A stretch of 64,000 nucleotides of DNA from Thermorudis peleae. GTDB lineage: Bacteria > Chloroflexota > Chloroflexia > Thermomicrobiales > Thermomicrobiaceae. The translations under genes were made by a program, and so were the position numbers. The stretch lies in contig NZ_JQMP01000003.1 of assembly GCF_000744775.1 (NCBI RefSeq), forward strand, positions 1,302,001 to 1,366,000, written 5' to 3'. This document shows positions 36,351 to 45,217 of the stretch, in pieces. Below the pieces are notes generated by a model. The model searched no databases. It worked only from the letters and a program-made list of their open reading frames with translations, and had not been told where the DNA came from. Positions within the stretch are counted from its first letter, which is position 1, and the number at the start of each line of letters is the position of its first letter.

Positions 36351-38408
36351 TTACTCACGCGTTGGTTCGCGCAGTGGCTGCGTCATGAACACGGCGCTCG
36401 TGGCGTTCGCGCCGTTCACCGTCACGCCGTTCCCGTTGAATGAACCCGCCTCATGGGCATTCCCGTTGCCGTTCACGGCCTGCGGTGACGCGTAGCGCAG
36501 GAGCAGCGTCACCGCCGCTGGCTCAAGGAGTTCTTCGGCAACGTGTCGCGCGCGTTCGACCGGGCTGGCCGTCGGCGGCAGCTGGCCATCAGCGAGCGTG
36601 GCAAGTGCCTCAACCAAGTCAGGGTCGGGGTTCGGCTGCTTGGCTTCACGTGCGATCAGGGCCAGCGTCAGCCCGAGCAGTGCAGCGGCGCGCCCGTCCC
36701 GCCGTGCCGGAACCGCCGGCGCCTCGGCGGACATGCCGTCAGCTGGCACCCCGCCTTCGCCGAGCCCAGCAGTGCTTGCGCCGTGCGTCCGCCGCAGCGG
36801 AATCTCCGGCAGGAAGAGCGTCGTGACGAAGCTCAGCACCATCGCGATCGCGCTGATCAGGAACAGGCTGGTGATGGCGACCGAGAGGCTTTCGCGCAGC
36901 GCCTGCATGAACTGGGTGTAGAGCTGCAGCCCCTGCGGGCCAAACGCCGCAAACGCCTGCTGGATTTGCCGCGCCGCTTCTGGCGACTGGAGCGCCTGCG
37001 GATTCTGCGTCAGCAGGTGCAGCCGGTCGGCGGGGATCATCGTCTTGAGGGCCGCTGGCAGCCGGTTGTTGATCTCGTGCTGGAAGCGGTTGGTCATCAG
37101 CGTGCCGAGCACGGCCACGCCGATCGTGCCGCCGATCGAGCGGAAGAACTGCAGGTTCGCCGTCACTTCACCGAGCTTCTGCAACGGGAACGCGTTCTGG
37201 ACAACGATCGTGAAGAGGCTCATCAGCACGCCGATGCCGAGACCGACCACGATCATGTTGCGGATGACCATGCCCGCGGTCGCGTCGACCGGCATCCGCC
37301 AGAGCAGGATGTTGCCAACGGTCGCGATCGCCAGCCCAGCCAGCGCCAGGATCTTGTACTTCCCAGTGCGGGCCAGGATTTGCCCACCGACGATGCTGCT
37401 CACCATGAAGCCGAGCATCATCGGCGTCAGCAGCGTGCCTGAGTTCGTCGCCGACTTGCCGACGACAGCCTGCAGGAAGAGCGGGATGTACATAATCGCG
37501 CCGAACATTCCCGCGCTGACCAGGAAGGACGCAAGCGTGCTAATCGCGAAGATGCGATTCAGGAAGAGCCGCGGGGTGATGATCGGCTCAGCCGCGCGGG
37601 GCTCGACGACGAACAGGCAGAGGCTGAGCATGACGACCGCGATGGCGAAGCAGGTCAGCACCTGCCACGAGCCCCACGGGTATTCGGTTCCGGCCCAGGA
37701 GAAGCCGAGGAGCAGCGGCACCGCGCCAGCGATGAGGGTAATGGCCCCAAGCACGTCGATCGTGTGCTCAATGCGCCGCACCTGGCCAGGGAGCGCGATG
37801 CCGGCGGTGATGACGGCCAGCACGCCCACCGGCATGTTGACGTAGAAGACCCACCGCCAGCCCCAGTGGTCGGTCAGCCAGCCACCGAGCGACGGCCCGA
37901 CGATGGTCGACAGGCCGAAGACGGCCATCGTCAGTCCCTGCCACTTGCCGCGTTCAGCGGGCGGGAAGATGTCGCCGATGATTGCGATCGCGATCGGCAT
38001 CATTGCGCCGGCGCCCAGGCCCTGCAGCCCGCGGAAGAGGATCAGCTGGGTCATGCTGTGGGCCTGGCCGCACAACGCTGACCCCAGCATGAAGATGATC
38101 ATGCCCCCGAGGAAGAAGATGCGTCGGCCGTAAATATCCGACAGCTTGCCGTAAATCGGAATGGAAACGGTCGAGGCGAGCATGTAGGCGGTAAAGACCC
38201 ACGAGTAATGGTTTAACCCGTTCAGCTCGGCGATAATACGCGGCATCGCCGTGCCGACGACGGTTTGATCCAGTGAGCTAAGCAGCATGCCGAGCAGCAC
38301 ACCCGCGATGATCAGGATGAGCCGTTCTCGGCTGACGCTTGCTCGCAGTGATTGCACCGGGGCCGCGCCAGCCGCCTGGCGTGACGTCGGTGCAACTGCC
38401 TGTGCCAC
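36351..38408 (-). CDS. DHA2-type MFS drug/efflux transporter
   Basis: A 685-residue transporter with 14 predicted membrane helices. Motif A-type sequence is YGKLSDIYGRR, motif C-type is LGGWLTDHWGWRWVFYVNMPVG, and SSLDQTVVGTAMPRI is the usual DHA2 start. A ~150-residue C-terminal extension after the last helix is unusual. GTG at 38408 follows GGAGG with 9 bases between. It lies 22 bases behind a MarR gene and is probably regulated by it. Confidence 0.92.
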   Translation of the reverse strand: MAQAVAPTSRQAAGAAPVQSLRASVSRERLILIIAGVLLGMLLSSLDQTVVGTAMPRIIAELNGLNHYSWVFTAYMLASTVSIPIYGKLSDIYGRRIFFLGGMIIFMLGSALCGQAHSMTQLILFRGLQGLGAGAMMPIAIAIIGDIFPPAERGKWQGLTMAVFGLSTIVGPSLGGWLTDHWGWRWVFYVNMPVGVLAVITAGIALPGQVRRIEHTIDVLGAITLIAGAVPLLLGFSWAGTEYPWGSWQVLTCFAIAVVMLSLCLFVVEPRAAEPIITPRLFLNRIFAISTLASFLVSAGMFGAIMYIPLFLQAVVGKSATNSGTLLTPMMLGFMVSSIVGGQILARTGKYKILALAGLAIATVGNILLWRMPVDATAGMVIRNMIVVGLGIGVLMSLFTIVVQNAFPLQKLGEVTANLQFFRSIGGTIGVAVLGTLMTNRFQHEINNRLPAALKTMIPADRLHLLTQNPQALQSPEAARQIQQAFAAFGPQGLQLYTQFMQALRESLSVAITSLFLISAIAMVLSFVTTLFLPEIPLRRTHGASTAGLGEGGVPADGMSAEAPAVPARRDGRAAALLGLTLALIAREAKQPNPDPDLVEALATLADGQLPPTASPVERARHVAEELLEPAAVTLLLRYASPQAVNGNGNAHEAGSFNGNGVTVNGANATSAVFMTQPLREPTRE

Positions 38409-38430
38409 GAGTCGATCCCTCCTTCCCTTC

Positions 38431-38943
38431 CTATGCCGACGCCTGAGCAATCGGATCCACAACCGGAGTCACTATCTCCTGCTGTGCACATGCGATCTGA
38501 TTCACATCTACGCCCGCGACGCGAACCAACGCCCGCAAGCCGGTTGCCAGCGCCTCCAGCTCCTCCGCCGTGAGCTGCTCGAGCCAGAGCCGGAACTGCT
38601 CACCATGCGCCCAGTCGCGCAACTGGTGATGCAACTCTTCGCCCTCGCGTGTCAGCGTCACGATCGTTCGCCGTCGGTCGTGCGGATCTTCCGTCCGCTG
38701 GGCAAGCCCTGCCTGCACGAGCTTGTCGACCAGGTGGCTTGCCGTCGGCGCGCTCACCTGCAGGCGGCTCGCCAGCTCACTGACCGTCGCCTGGCCGATG
38801 CCTGCCAGGAGGATCAGCAGCTTCAATTGCGCCATGGTGAGGTCGAGCGCGGCCAGCTTCGGCAGCGCGCGTGGCCCAGCCACCCGTGCCAGTGCCCGGG
38901 CGAGGGTTAAGACTTCAGTGATGAGTGGTGTCATCGGCACCAT
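38431..38943 (-). CDS. MarR-family transcriptional regulator
   Basis: A 170-residue winged-helix regulator. TMAQLKLLILLAGIGQATVSELASRLQVSAPTASHLVDKLVQAGLAQRTEDPHDRRRTIVTLTREGEEL is a standard MarR core. It precedes the efflux gene on the same transcript, the usual arrangement for autoregulated efflux control. AAGGAGG lies before ATG 38943. An alternative ATG at 38958 precedes the ribosome site. Confidence 0.93.
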   Translation of the reverse strand: MVPMTPLITEVLTLARALARVAGPRALPKLAALDLTMAQLKLLILLAGIGQATVSELASRLQVSAPTASHLVDKLVQAGLAQRTEDPHDRRRTIVTLTREGEELHHQLRDWAHGEQFRLWLEQLTAEELEALATGLRALVRVAGVDVNQIACAQQEIVTPVVDPIAQASA

Positions 38944-38966
38944 CGCGCCTCCTTCCATGGCAGGAG

Positions 38967-38995
38967 AGGATACTGCAATGCTTCGATTGTGTCAA
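38967..38995 (-). promoter_or_regulatory. Promoter of the marR-efflux operon
   Basis: On the minus strand TTGACA (38990-38995), a 17-base spacer and TATCCT (38967-38972). The -35 is a perfect consensus. It lies 24 bases upstream of the MarR start, giving a short leader. Confidence 0.75.
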
Positions 38996-39010
38996 GGGAT
39001 TTGCTGACAC
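38989..39010. promoter_or_regulatory. Candidate MarR operator
   Basis: GTGTCA and TGACAC form a perfect 6-bp inverted repeat separated by 10 bases. The left arm overlaps the -35 box of the marR-efflux promoter. Its position is what autorepression would need; binding is inferred. Confidence 0.5.
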
Positions 39011-39135
39011 CAAAAGATATGAACGGATCAGCAGGAATTGTCGGTCTGTTCACAAATTCGCCGGTAAGGGCAGCAGCGACATGGTATCCTGAGGCGTGAC
39101 GAGGCAATGGTAGAGAGCTACGGGAAGGGGGAACC

Positions 39136-39345
39136 ATGCGGATCAGCGCACGCAACCAGCTTCGCGGAACGGTCAAGGCGGTCAAGCACGGGACGGTCGT
39201 AAGCGAGGTCGTGCTCGACATCGGCAACGGGCAGGAGCTGGTGTCGGTCATTACCCGCGAGTCGGCCGAGCAGCTTGGTCTGGCGCCGGGCATGGCGGTC
39301 GTGGCCATCATCAAGTCGACCGAGGTCATGATCGCGGCCGAGTAA
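39136..39345 (+). CDS. Small Mop/TOBE-domain protein (molbindin-like)
   Basis: A 69-residue protein made of one Mop/TOBE domain (SARNQLRGTVKAVKHGTVVSEVVLDIGNGQELVSVITRESAEQLGLAPGMAVVAIIKSTEVMI). Such stand-alone domains bind molybdate or tungstate in the cytoplasm. No molybdenum transporter is near, so its role here is unclear. GGGAAGGGGG precedes the ATG. Confidence 0.9.
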   Translation: MRISARNQLRGTVKAVKHGTVVSEVVLDIGNGQELVSVITRESAEQLGLAPGMAVVAIIKSTEVMIAAE

Positions 39346-39670
39346 GCCTCTGGCCGCACGTTCCAGCCGGCGTGCCCTAGCACATGGCGGTGTGGCCTTG
39401 CCAGCCATGAAGCTGAGGGCCCGGCCGTCGCCGCCAGCTGACTGTTCCTGCTCGCGTTGCATAGCATGGTGTTGACTGTGGCGTGACCTGGTCTATAGCT
39501 GAGCGGCCGGTGCGCGACCGTCTGCCGTGCCCGGCTGTGTCGTTGTGCCGGCTGAGGCCAGCGAGAGTGACGGAAGGCGGCCAGGGCTGGCGCGTGTTGC
39601 GGCAAACGGGCAGGGACACGTCCAGGGCGACTGCAATGCGCCGCCCTGGACGCGGGCAGGAAGGCGCGCG
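39346..39670. other. 325-base intergenic region with an orphan promoter
   Basis: No gene is seen. TTGACT (39472-39477), a 16-base spacer and TATAGC (39494-39499) look like a good forward promoter, but the next gene downstream runs in the opposite direction. Confidence 0.5.
39472..39499 (+). promoter_or_regulatory. Orphan forward promoter
   Basis: Near-consensus -35 TTGACT and -10 TATAGC with a 16-base spacer. Transcription from it would enter the 3' end of the oppositely oriented lipoprotein gene, producing a small or antisense RNA if active. Confidence 0.4.
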
Positions 39671-41332
39671 TTAGGGGATTTCCGGCACGGTGCAGGCTTC
39701 GATCTGCATGGGCTTCGCCCCGGCGCAATTGCGCACGTCAGCGCTGCCCAATTGACCAGTGACGGTGGCATTGAACGTCACGGTGACGCTCTGCCCAGGC
39801 GCCAGCGCTGGCCCGTTGCAGAGCACCTGCCCCCCGCTGAAGCTGCAGGACCAGCCGCTCAGGCTGGCGCTAAACGGCCCGCTGAACGTCATGCCGCTCG
39901 GCTGGCTGTCGCTGATAGTGAGCGTTGTCCACGGGGTGGTGCAGCCAGCCGGCCCAGCATTGGTGAGGGTGATAGTCACCTTGGCTGGGTGCCCGGACTG
40001 TGTTGGCTTGGCAGGATTGCCGCCATCTGTCAGGACCACCTGCTTGGCTAAGCGATACTGGCAGAACACTGCCTGCTGCGTCGGCGTCGGCGCGATCGTT
40101 GGGGTTGCCGGTGGTTGCCCGGCTGGTACGGTCGCGCAGGCGTGATTGTTCTGTGGGGTATTGTCAGCAACATCAGACACCGTCGCGCAGTTCTGCGTCC
40201 CTGGCTTGGCCTGCGCCGTCAGGGTGAAAGTCGCGCTATAGCCTGGTGGGAGCGGATTGGCTGCCATGCATTGCCAGGTTGGCGTGCAGCTCCACCCGGC
40301 GGTGCCGCCCGATTCCGTCACGCTGGGGGCTGAGGCATAGGCCATGCCGGTTGGCTGTGGGTCATTGACCGTTTCACCCGATGGACATTGCCCCGAGCCA
40401 ACGTTCGTCACAGTGACGGTGATCACAAAGACGCCAGGTGTGCTTGTAGAATCGATCGTCTTGGTGATTTGCAGGTCGCAGTGTGTCGATGGAGGCGGCG
40501 TGCCAACTGGTGCTGTCGGATTGGGCCCCTTTGTCGGGATGGGCGTCGGTGGCACTACTGTTGCCGGTACCGCCGTCGCGGGCACGACCGTGACGGGAAC
40601 AGCCGTCGCGGGCATCGGTCCGCCCCCGGTTGACCCGGTCGGTGTCGGCAGCTGCTCATGCAGGCACAGCCGGAGCGTGAGGTAGTCGACGCTCGTGTCG
40701 TCCTCGATCTGGACGTCGAGAACACCAGAGCTGTTCATCGCTGCGACCACGCTTGGATTGAGCGTCACGGTGAGCAGCTGCGGTGTGGGGTAGTTCGATG
40801 AATTCCACGGGTTTGGGAGCAGCCCAGTGATGCTGCCGGCTGTGCCGATGCGCGTCTGATAGACGAGGGCTGGGGTTGCCCCGCTAGAGAGGGCCAGACC
40901 GTCGTTCTCTGGCTCACCACTCAGCGGCTTCACGCGTGTTTCGAGTTGCGCTGCCACGATGAGCCCGCCGCTTGGTAAGCCGGTGAACGAATGCAGGAGA
41001 TGCTGGTTCGGTACGGTGCCATCGAACCCTGTTTGCGGCGGATTACCCACCGCGCTCACGAACGCTGGGCGGGGCGATGGGGCAGGGTCAGGGCTCGCAG
41101 CGAACTGATCATCTGCACCCGCCGTATACGTCTTCACCATGCCAGGAGCCGGACACTGAAAGGCCGTTCCGGTTCCTGGGTTGCCGGGGGTCAACGAAAT
41201 CGGCGTCTGCGGAACTTTTGTGGGGAGCACTGCGGTCGCGACTGGGGTCAGGTTCCCCTTGCACGCCGCAAGTATGAGCACAAGCGCAAGCAACATGCTC
41301 GAGACGATGGTCGGGCGAACGCGAGCTTGCAT
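39671..41332 (-). CDS. Surface lipoprotein with two DUF11-like domains
   Basis: A 553-residue exported lipoprotein. The signal ends LLALVLILAACKGNLTP (lipobox). Residues ~50-220 are a domain shared with the next upstream gene (ALSSGATPALVYQTRIGTAGS, WNSSNYP, SGVLDVQIEDDTSVDYLTLRLCL). A Pro/Thr/Val linker follows, then two DUF11-type repeats (CDLQITKTIDSTSTPGVFVITVTVTNVGSGQCPSGETVNDPQP and CQYRLAKQVVLTDGG...TLTNAGPAGC). DUF11 domains are common in bacterial surface proteins. ATG 41332 follows GGAGG with 7 bases between. Confidence 0.85.
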   Translation of the reverse strand: MQARVRPTIVSSMLLALVLILAACKGNLTPVATAVLPTKVPQTPISLTPGNPGTGTAFQCPAPGMVKTYTAGADDQFAASPDPAPSPRPAFVSAVGNPPQTGFDGTVPNQHLLHSFTGLPSGGLIVAAQLETRVKPLSGEPENDGLALSSGATPALVYQTRIGTAGSITGLLPNPWNSSNYPTPQLLTVTLNPSVVAAMNSSGVLDVQIEDDTSVDYLTLRLCLHEQLPTPTGSTGGGPMPATAVPVTVVPATAVPATVVPPTPIPTKGPNPTAPVGTPPPSTHCDLQITKTIDSTSTPGVFVITVTVTNVGSGQCPSGETVNDPQPTGMAYASAPSVTESGGTAGWSCTPTWQCMAANPLPPGYSATFTLTAQAKPGTQNCATVSDVADNTPQNNHACATVPAGQPPATPTIAPTPTQQAVFCQYRLAKQVVLTDGGNPAKPTQSGHPAKVTITLTNAGPAGCTTPWTTLTISDSQPSGMTFSGPFSASLSGWSCSFSGGQVLCNGPALAPGQSVTVTFNATVTGQLGSADVRNCAGAKPMQIEACTVPEIP

Positions 41333-41408
41333 CACGCTATCCTCCTTCGACACACATCGAGCTTCTGCACACGTCGAGCGACACCGGAGCAGTTGGACTT
41401 CCGCTCTG

Positions 41409-42794
41409 CTACTGCACGGTGACGCACTGCAGGTTGTTCTTCGGGTTCAGGTCAGCATTCTGTGGCACGATGCCCTGCGCACAGTTCCGTGCGGGCTTCT
41501 GGGTCACCGTCGCCGAGAAGCTGATGGTCACGCTGTACCCAGCAGGCAGCGGATTCACTGCCGTGCAGCTATTGCCACTGCATGACCAGTCGGATGCTGC
41601 TCCCGCTGGGGTGAAGACGAGTGGCCCACCGAACGTCATTGATCCGGGCGGCGTCGGGTTGTCACTGATCTGGGTGCCAACGGGGCAGGGCCCTGAACCA
41701 GCGTTGTGCACCACAATGATCACCGCGTAGAGTCCTGGTTGCGTGGTCGGCTGCATGAGCTTATCGACCACGAGGTCGCATCCGCTGGTGGGCGTGGCCG
41801 TCGGCTGCGGCGTTGGTGTTGGCTGCGGCGTTGCTGTCGGGGCGACCGTTGGCGTAGCCGTCGGCATCGGCGTTGGTGTGGGGGTGGCAACGGGGACGAC
41901 GGTGACACCCACGATCACCGTTGGCTGCTTCACGATCGTCGGGGTCGGCGTTGGACTCGGCAACGGCACGGGGGTCAGGCCGCCACTGACCACCGTCCCC
42001 TTCTTGATCGGGGTCGGGGTTGGCGTCGGCTCGGTGTCGAGGGCGGTTGTCGGCCCGGTCACTGTCGCTGGCACAGCGGTGAGGGGCGGTTTGGGCGTTG
42101 GTGTTGCAGTCGGCGTCAGTGTCGGGGTCGGTGTTGGCGCGGGAAGGCACAGCAGAAGCTGGATCAGTTGCACCTGGGTATCATCGCCGATCGCGACGTC
42201 CAGCACGCCTGCAGCGAGGATCGTGCTGAGCTGCGATGCGCTGAACACGTAGGAGAAGGGGACAAAGTTCGGATAATTGCTCGGCGTCCAGGCATTGGGC
42301 ATGACGCCTGCCGTGCTCCCGCTCGTGCCGAACTGAAACTGCCCGAGTTGCGTCGGCGTTGCCCCACTGTACAGCTTGGTTCGATCGTCCTGTGACGCTG
42401 GGGAGGCTGGAGGGCGTGCCGAGATGTGCAGGATACCGGCGAGTGGCGTCGTAGGTGCACTGACGGTGAAGGTATGGAGATACCAGGTCGATCCTGACAT
42501 AACGCTCAGGTTGATCTGGCTGTAGTATGACGGGTTACCGAGGGTCGTGAGCAAGGCAGGGCGCGGAGTCAGCGCTTGGCCGTTGCCGACACCTTGTGCC
42601 ACCTGGACTGTTCCAGCCGGGCACCACGTGTTGCCACTGCTTGCCCCGGGAGTTGGTAAGGGGATCGTCGGGGTCGGCGATGGCGTCGGGGATGCTGGCT
42701 GCCCAGCAAGCCAGCCGCTACACGCTGCCAGCACAAGTGCACTCACGAGCAGCGCAATCAGCCAAAACGGTCGAGGAGAAAACAGGATTCGCAC
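41409..42794 (-). CDS. Paralogous surface lipoprotein with one DUF11-like domain
   Basis: A 461-residue paralogue of the 39671 gene. Lipobox LVSALVLAACSGWL, a PTPSPTPTIPLPTP linker, then the shared N-terminal domain (LYSGATPTQLGQFQFGTSGSTAGVMPNAWTPSNYP, GVLDVAIGDDTQVQLIQLLLCL). A very long Thr/Pro linker (about residues 220-345) leads to a single DUF11-type domain (CDLVVDKLMQPTTQPGLYAVIIVVHNAGSGPC). GTG start with GGAG upstream. It lies 140 bases behind the ECF sigma gene, in the same orientation. Confidence 0.85.
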   Translation of the reverse strand: MRILFSPRPFWLIALLVSALVLAACSGWLAGQPASPTPSPTPTIPLPTPGASSGNTWCPAGTVQVAQGVGNGQALTPRPALLTTLGNPSYYSQINLSVMSGSTWYLHTFTVSAPTTPLAGILHISARPPASPASQDDRTKLYSGATPTQLGQFQFGTSGSTAGVMPNAWTPSNYPNFVPFSYVFSASQLSTILAAGVLDVAIGDDTQVQLIQLLLCLPAPTPTPTLTPTATPTPKPPLTAVPATVTGPTTALDTEPTPTPTPIKKGTVVSGGLTPVPLPSPTPTPTIVKQPTVIVGVTVVPVATPTPTPMPTATPTVAPTATPQPTPTPQPTATPTSGCDLVVDKLMQPTTQPGLYAVIIVVHNAGSGPCPVGTQISDNPTPPGSMTFGGPLVFTPAGAASDWSCSGNSCTAVNPLPAGYSVTISFSATVTQKPARNCAQGIVPQNADLNPKNNLQCVTVQ

Positions 42795-42934
42795 GTCCCA
42801 CTCCTTTCATGACGCACCCAGACACGAGCACCGTCGGCAACGATCAGCGGTCTTGCGGCTCCGGGTGCGTCACCGTGCGGTGCGCATCCCGTTCTCCCGA
42901 TACAACGCGTGAGCTGCGTGATTCCTTACACGTG

Positions 42935-44236
42935 TTATCGGCAAACGAGCGTCAATGTATGCGTCGAACCGCGCGCCAGGGGCAGGTGGCGCGTCCCCTG
43001 GCCGAGCAATTCCTGCCCGTCCCACAGGACCTGCGCAAGATCGACGTCAATGCGGATCTGGACGGGTACCCCGTCGATGGCCAGGTCGGCTGCAGCCGGC
43101 GTTACCGTCGTACGCAGTGTGCCAAGCGGCAGGTGCCAGTGCACCGGCTGACCTGGCTCCAGCACGGTTGGTAACCCGGTTGCTCGCGCTACAAGATCAC
43201 CAGCCCCGCCAAAGCGCAACTCAAGCGGCGGACAGTTAGCAGTCTGGAGGGAAACGTCAACGGTGCCCCAGAGCGCTCCAGCCACGCCGAGCGCGGTCAA
43301 GGCGACGAGGGCAACCGTCCCGATCACGACTTTCCCCAACGCCGTGCTGGTCAACCAGTGACCGGCGCGAGACGGCGCCGAGGATGGTGTTGCTGGCGCA
43401 GTTGCGGGCCGCATTGCCTGCGTGACCCGCTCGCGCAGTGTCTCTCGCAAGGCTGGACTTGGCACAATGGGCACAAGCGCCGGGAGGAGTTCAACTGCGG
43501 TCGCGTAGCGGCGGCGGTTACGCTGGCAAACCTCGCACTGGTTGGCATGACGCGCAACGGCTCGCCGCAATGCTGGCGTTAAGTCAGCCGGAAGGGTGTA
43601 GCCGGCCAGCAAGGACGCAAGGGCGGGGCAGTCGGCGCGTCCACGCTTGGCCAGGATGAGCGTGGTGAGACTCTCCTCAAGGGCGTCGCGAAGGCGGCTC
43701 AGGCGCGTGTGGATGCTGCCGCGGCTTGCGCCGGTTGCCTGCGCGATTTCCTCGGGCGAAAGGCCTTGCCGCACGCTGAGATCGAGCAAGGCATAGTCAG
43801 CCGGGTTCAGCCCACGGGCTGCCTGCCAGACGAGGGCCGCGAGCTCAGCTTGCGACGCAGCAGCCTCAGGGTCATCACCAGCCCCGCTGCTCAGCTGGGC
43901 CGGTTGCCACTCGTCTCCCTCCGGCGTGCGCAGCGCCGACAGCGGCGTTGTCCGCCGGCGGCGCAGCTGGTCGATCGCCACGTTCCGGGCAATCGTGAAG
44001 AGCCATGGACGCACGCCACCCTGCGGTGGGCGCTCGCGCAACGCCGTCAGGGCTTTGAGGAATGTCTCCTGGGTCGCATCAGCCGCTGCCTCGCGGTCGC
44101 CGAGCAGCCGGGCCGTAAAGTCATAGATCCGGTCGACATACCGTTCATAGAGCGTGACGAACGCGTTGTCGTCACCGTGTGAGAAGCGGTACACGAGTTC
44201 ATCATCAGTTGGGGCAAGCGCGATCTCCGTTGTCAT
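42935..44236 (-). CDS. ECF sigma factor fused to anti-sigma-like membrane protein
   Basis: A 433-residue fusion. Residues ~12-90 are sigma region 2 (DDELVYRFSHGDDNAFVTLYERYVDRIYDFTARLLGDREAAADATQETF). Residues ~135-190 are sigma region 4 (LSPEEIAQATGASRGSIHTRLSRLRDAL). A zinc-finger-like H230-x3-C234-x2-C237 (HANQCEVC) follows, then a Pro-rich linker, one membrane helix (~300-323) and a ~110-residue outer domain. Anti-sigma zinc fingers are usually separate proteins. ATG 44236; the frame extends upstream to 44446 without support. Two lipoprotein genes follow. Confidence 0.88.
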   Translation of the reverse strand: MTTEIALAPTDDELVYRFSHGDDNAFVTLYERYVDRIYDFTARLLGDREAAADATQETFLKALTALRERPPQGGVRPWLFTIARNVAIDQLRRRRTTPLSALRTPEGDEWQPAQLSSGAGDDPEAAASQAELAALVWQAARGLNPADYALLDLSVRQGLSPEEIAQATGASRGSIHTRLSRLRDALEESLTTLILAKRGRADCPALASLLAGYTLPADLTPALRRAVARHANQCEVCQRNRRRYATAVELLPALVPIVPSPALRETLRERVTQAMRPATAPATPSSAPSRAGHWLTSTALGKVVIGTVALVALTALGVAGALWGTVDVSLQTANCPPLELRFGGAGDLVARATGLPTVLEPGQPVHWHLPLGTLRTTVTPAAADLAIDGVPVQIRIDVDLAQVLWDGQELLGQGTRHLPLARGSTHTLTLVCR

Positions 44237-45060
44237 GGCACGGTACCCACGCCCAGTCCTGACTCCCCATGGAAAATTCTTGGCAGCGATCGTAGCATAC
44301 CCACGCCAGGGACGCGAGTCAGAGGGGCGGATAAACCACCCCGCTGTGTATTCCACGCAGACCCCTGCCTGTTTCTCACAGGATGAGCCTTCCGCTCTAG
44401 CGTAAGCGTTTCCTGGAACCAGAACGCGTCGCGCATTGCACTCCACCCTCAGGCTGGACAGCTCTGGCGGAAACGTCTTCTGGAGCCAGAACAGTCACCC
44501 GCCTGCTCCTGCAGCAACGTCGCCGCAGTGGATACTGCTCGCGCCCACTGTGTTGCGGTGAGGCGTGCTGCGTTGTTCGTGGTTGCTCGCTGCCTCGCTG
44601 TCCTGGCGAGGGACTGGGTGGTGACGTCCTCAAGCAGCAACGGTGGGCATGCGGCGTGCGTCGTCCATTCCCACACGATGCCGCCGCGTGCTGCATACGG
44701 TCAGGGTTCCCTGTCGCGGGGGGCGACGTTCAGCTTGCTGGATGGTGCCAGTGCGCCTTCTCCTCCAGAACCGTCTCGTTCCGGTCGTCGAATGAGGGCT
44801 CCGTCGGAGCGGGAGCAGTACTCGCCCTCGGGCTCGACCGTCTTGCCTGTGATCTAACGAGGGGGCTCCGTTGGCGTGGGAACAGTACGGCAATCCCGGC
44901 GGTTTGGCGCTCACGGCAGAGGCGCGAGCGTAGCTGTGGGGTAAACGCGCGCGTGGCTGTAGAGTAAAGCGGGGCAACGAGGCTCCCGGCCTCGCGATAC
45001 CCGGCCGTTTCTGCTGTCAACTGACAGCAGAAAGGAGGATAGTCATGAGGCGAGATGCAG
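44237..45060. other. 820-base gene-free region with a near-repeat
   Basis: No convincing gene. TGGAACCAGAAC and TGGAGCCAGAAC recur about 70 bases apart near 44410-44500. A second pair, GAGGGCTCCGTCGG with GAGCAGTAC and GAGGGGGCTCCGTTGG with GAACAGTAC, lies about 67 bases apart (44794-44821 and 44859-44890). Sigma-factor promoters were not obvious. Confidence 0.5.
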
Positions 45061-45133
45061 AGCGGGAGACGGGATTCGAACCCGCGACAACCGGCTTGGA
45101 AGGCCGGCACTCTGCCAACTGAGTTACTCCCGC
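45061..45133 (-). tRNA. tRNA-Gly (TCC)
   Basis: Minus-strand cloverleaf. Acceptor stem GCGGGAG/CTCCCGC, anticodon arm GCCGG-CCTTCCAAG-type loop with anticodon TCC, T arm GGTTCGAATCC. CCA is not encoded, unlike tRNA-Lys. It follows tRNA-Pro closely and is probably co-transcribed. Confidence 0.95.
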
Positions 45134-45144
45134 AACAAAACCGG

Positions 45145-45217
45145 TCGGGGTGAGAGGACTCGAACCTCCGACCTCAGCGTCCCAAACGCCGCGCGCTACC
45201 AACTGCGCCACACCCCG
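45145..45217 (-). tRNA. tRNA-Pro (TGG)
   Basis: Minus-strand cloverleaf. Acceptor stem CGGGGTG/CACCCCG, anticodon loop TTTGGGA with anticodon TGG, T arm GGTTCGAGTCC. CCA is not encoded. It lies 11 bases upstream of tRNA-Gly. Confidence 0.95.

Noticed and set aside
41706-42395. Glycine/arginine-rich frame opposite the lipoprotein gene
   Set aside because: It is the reverse-strand shadow of the Thr/Pro repeat linker.
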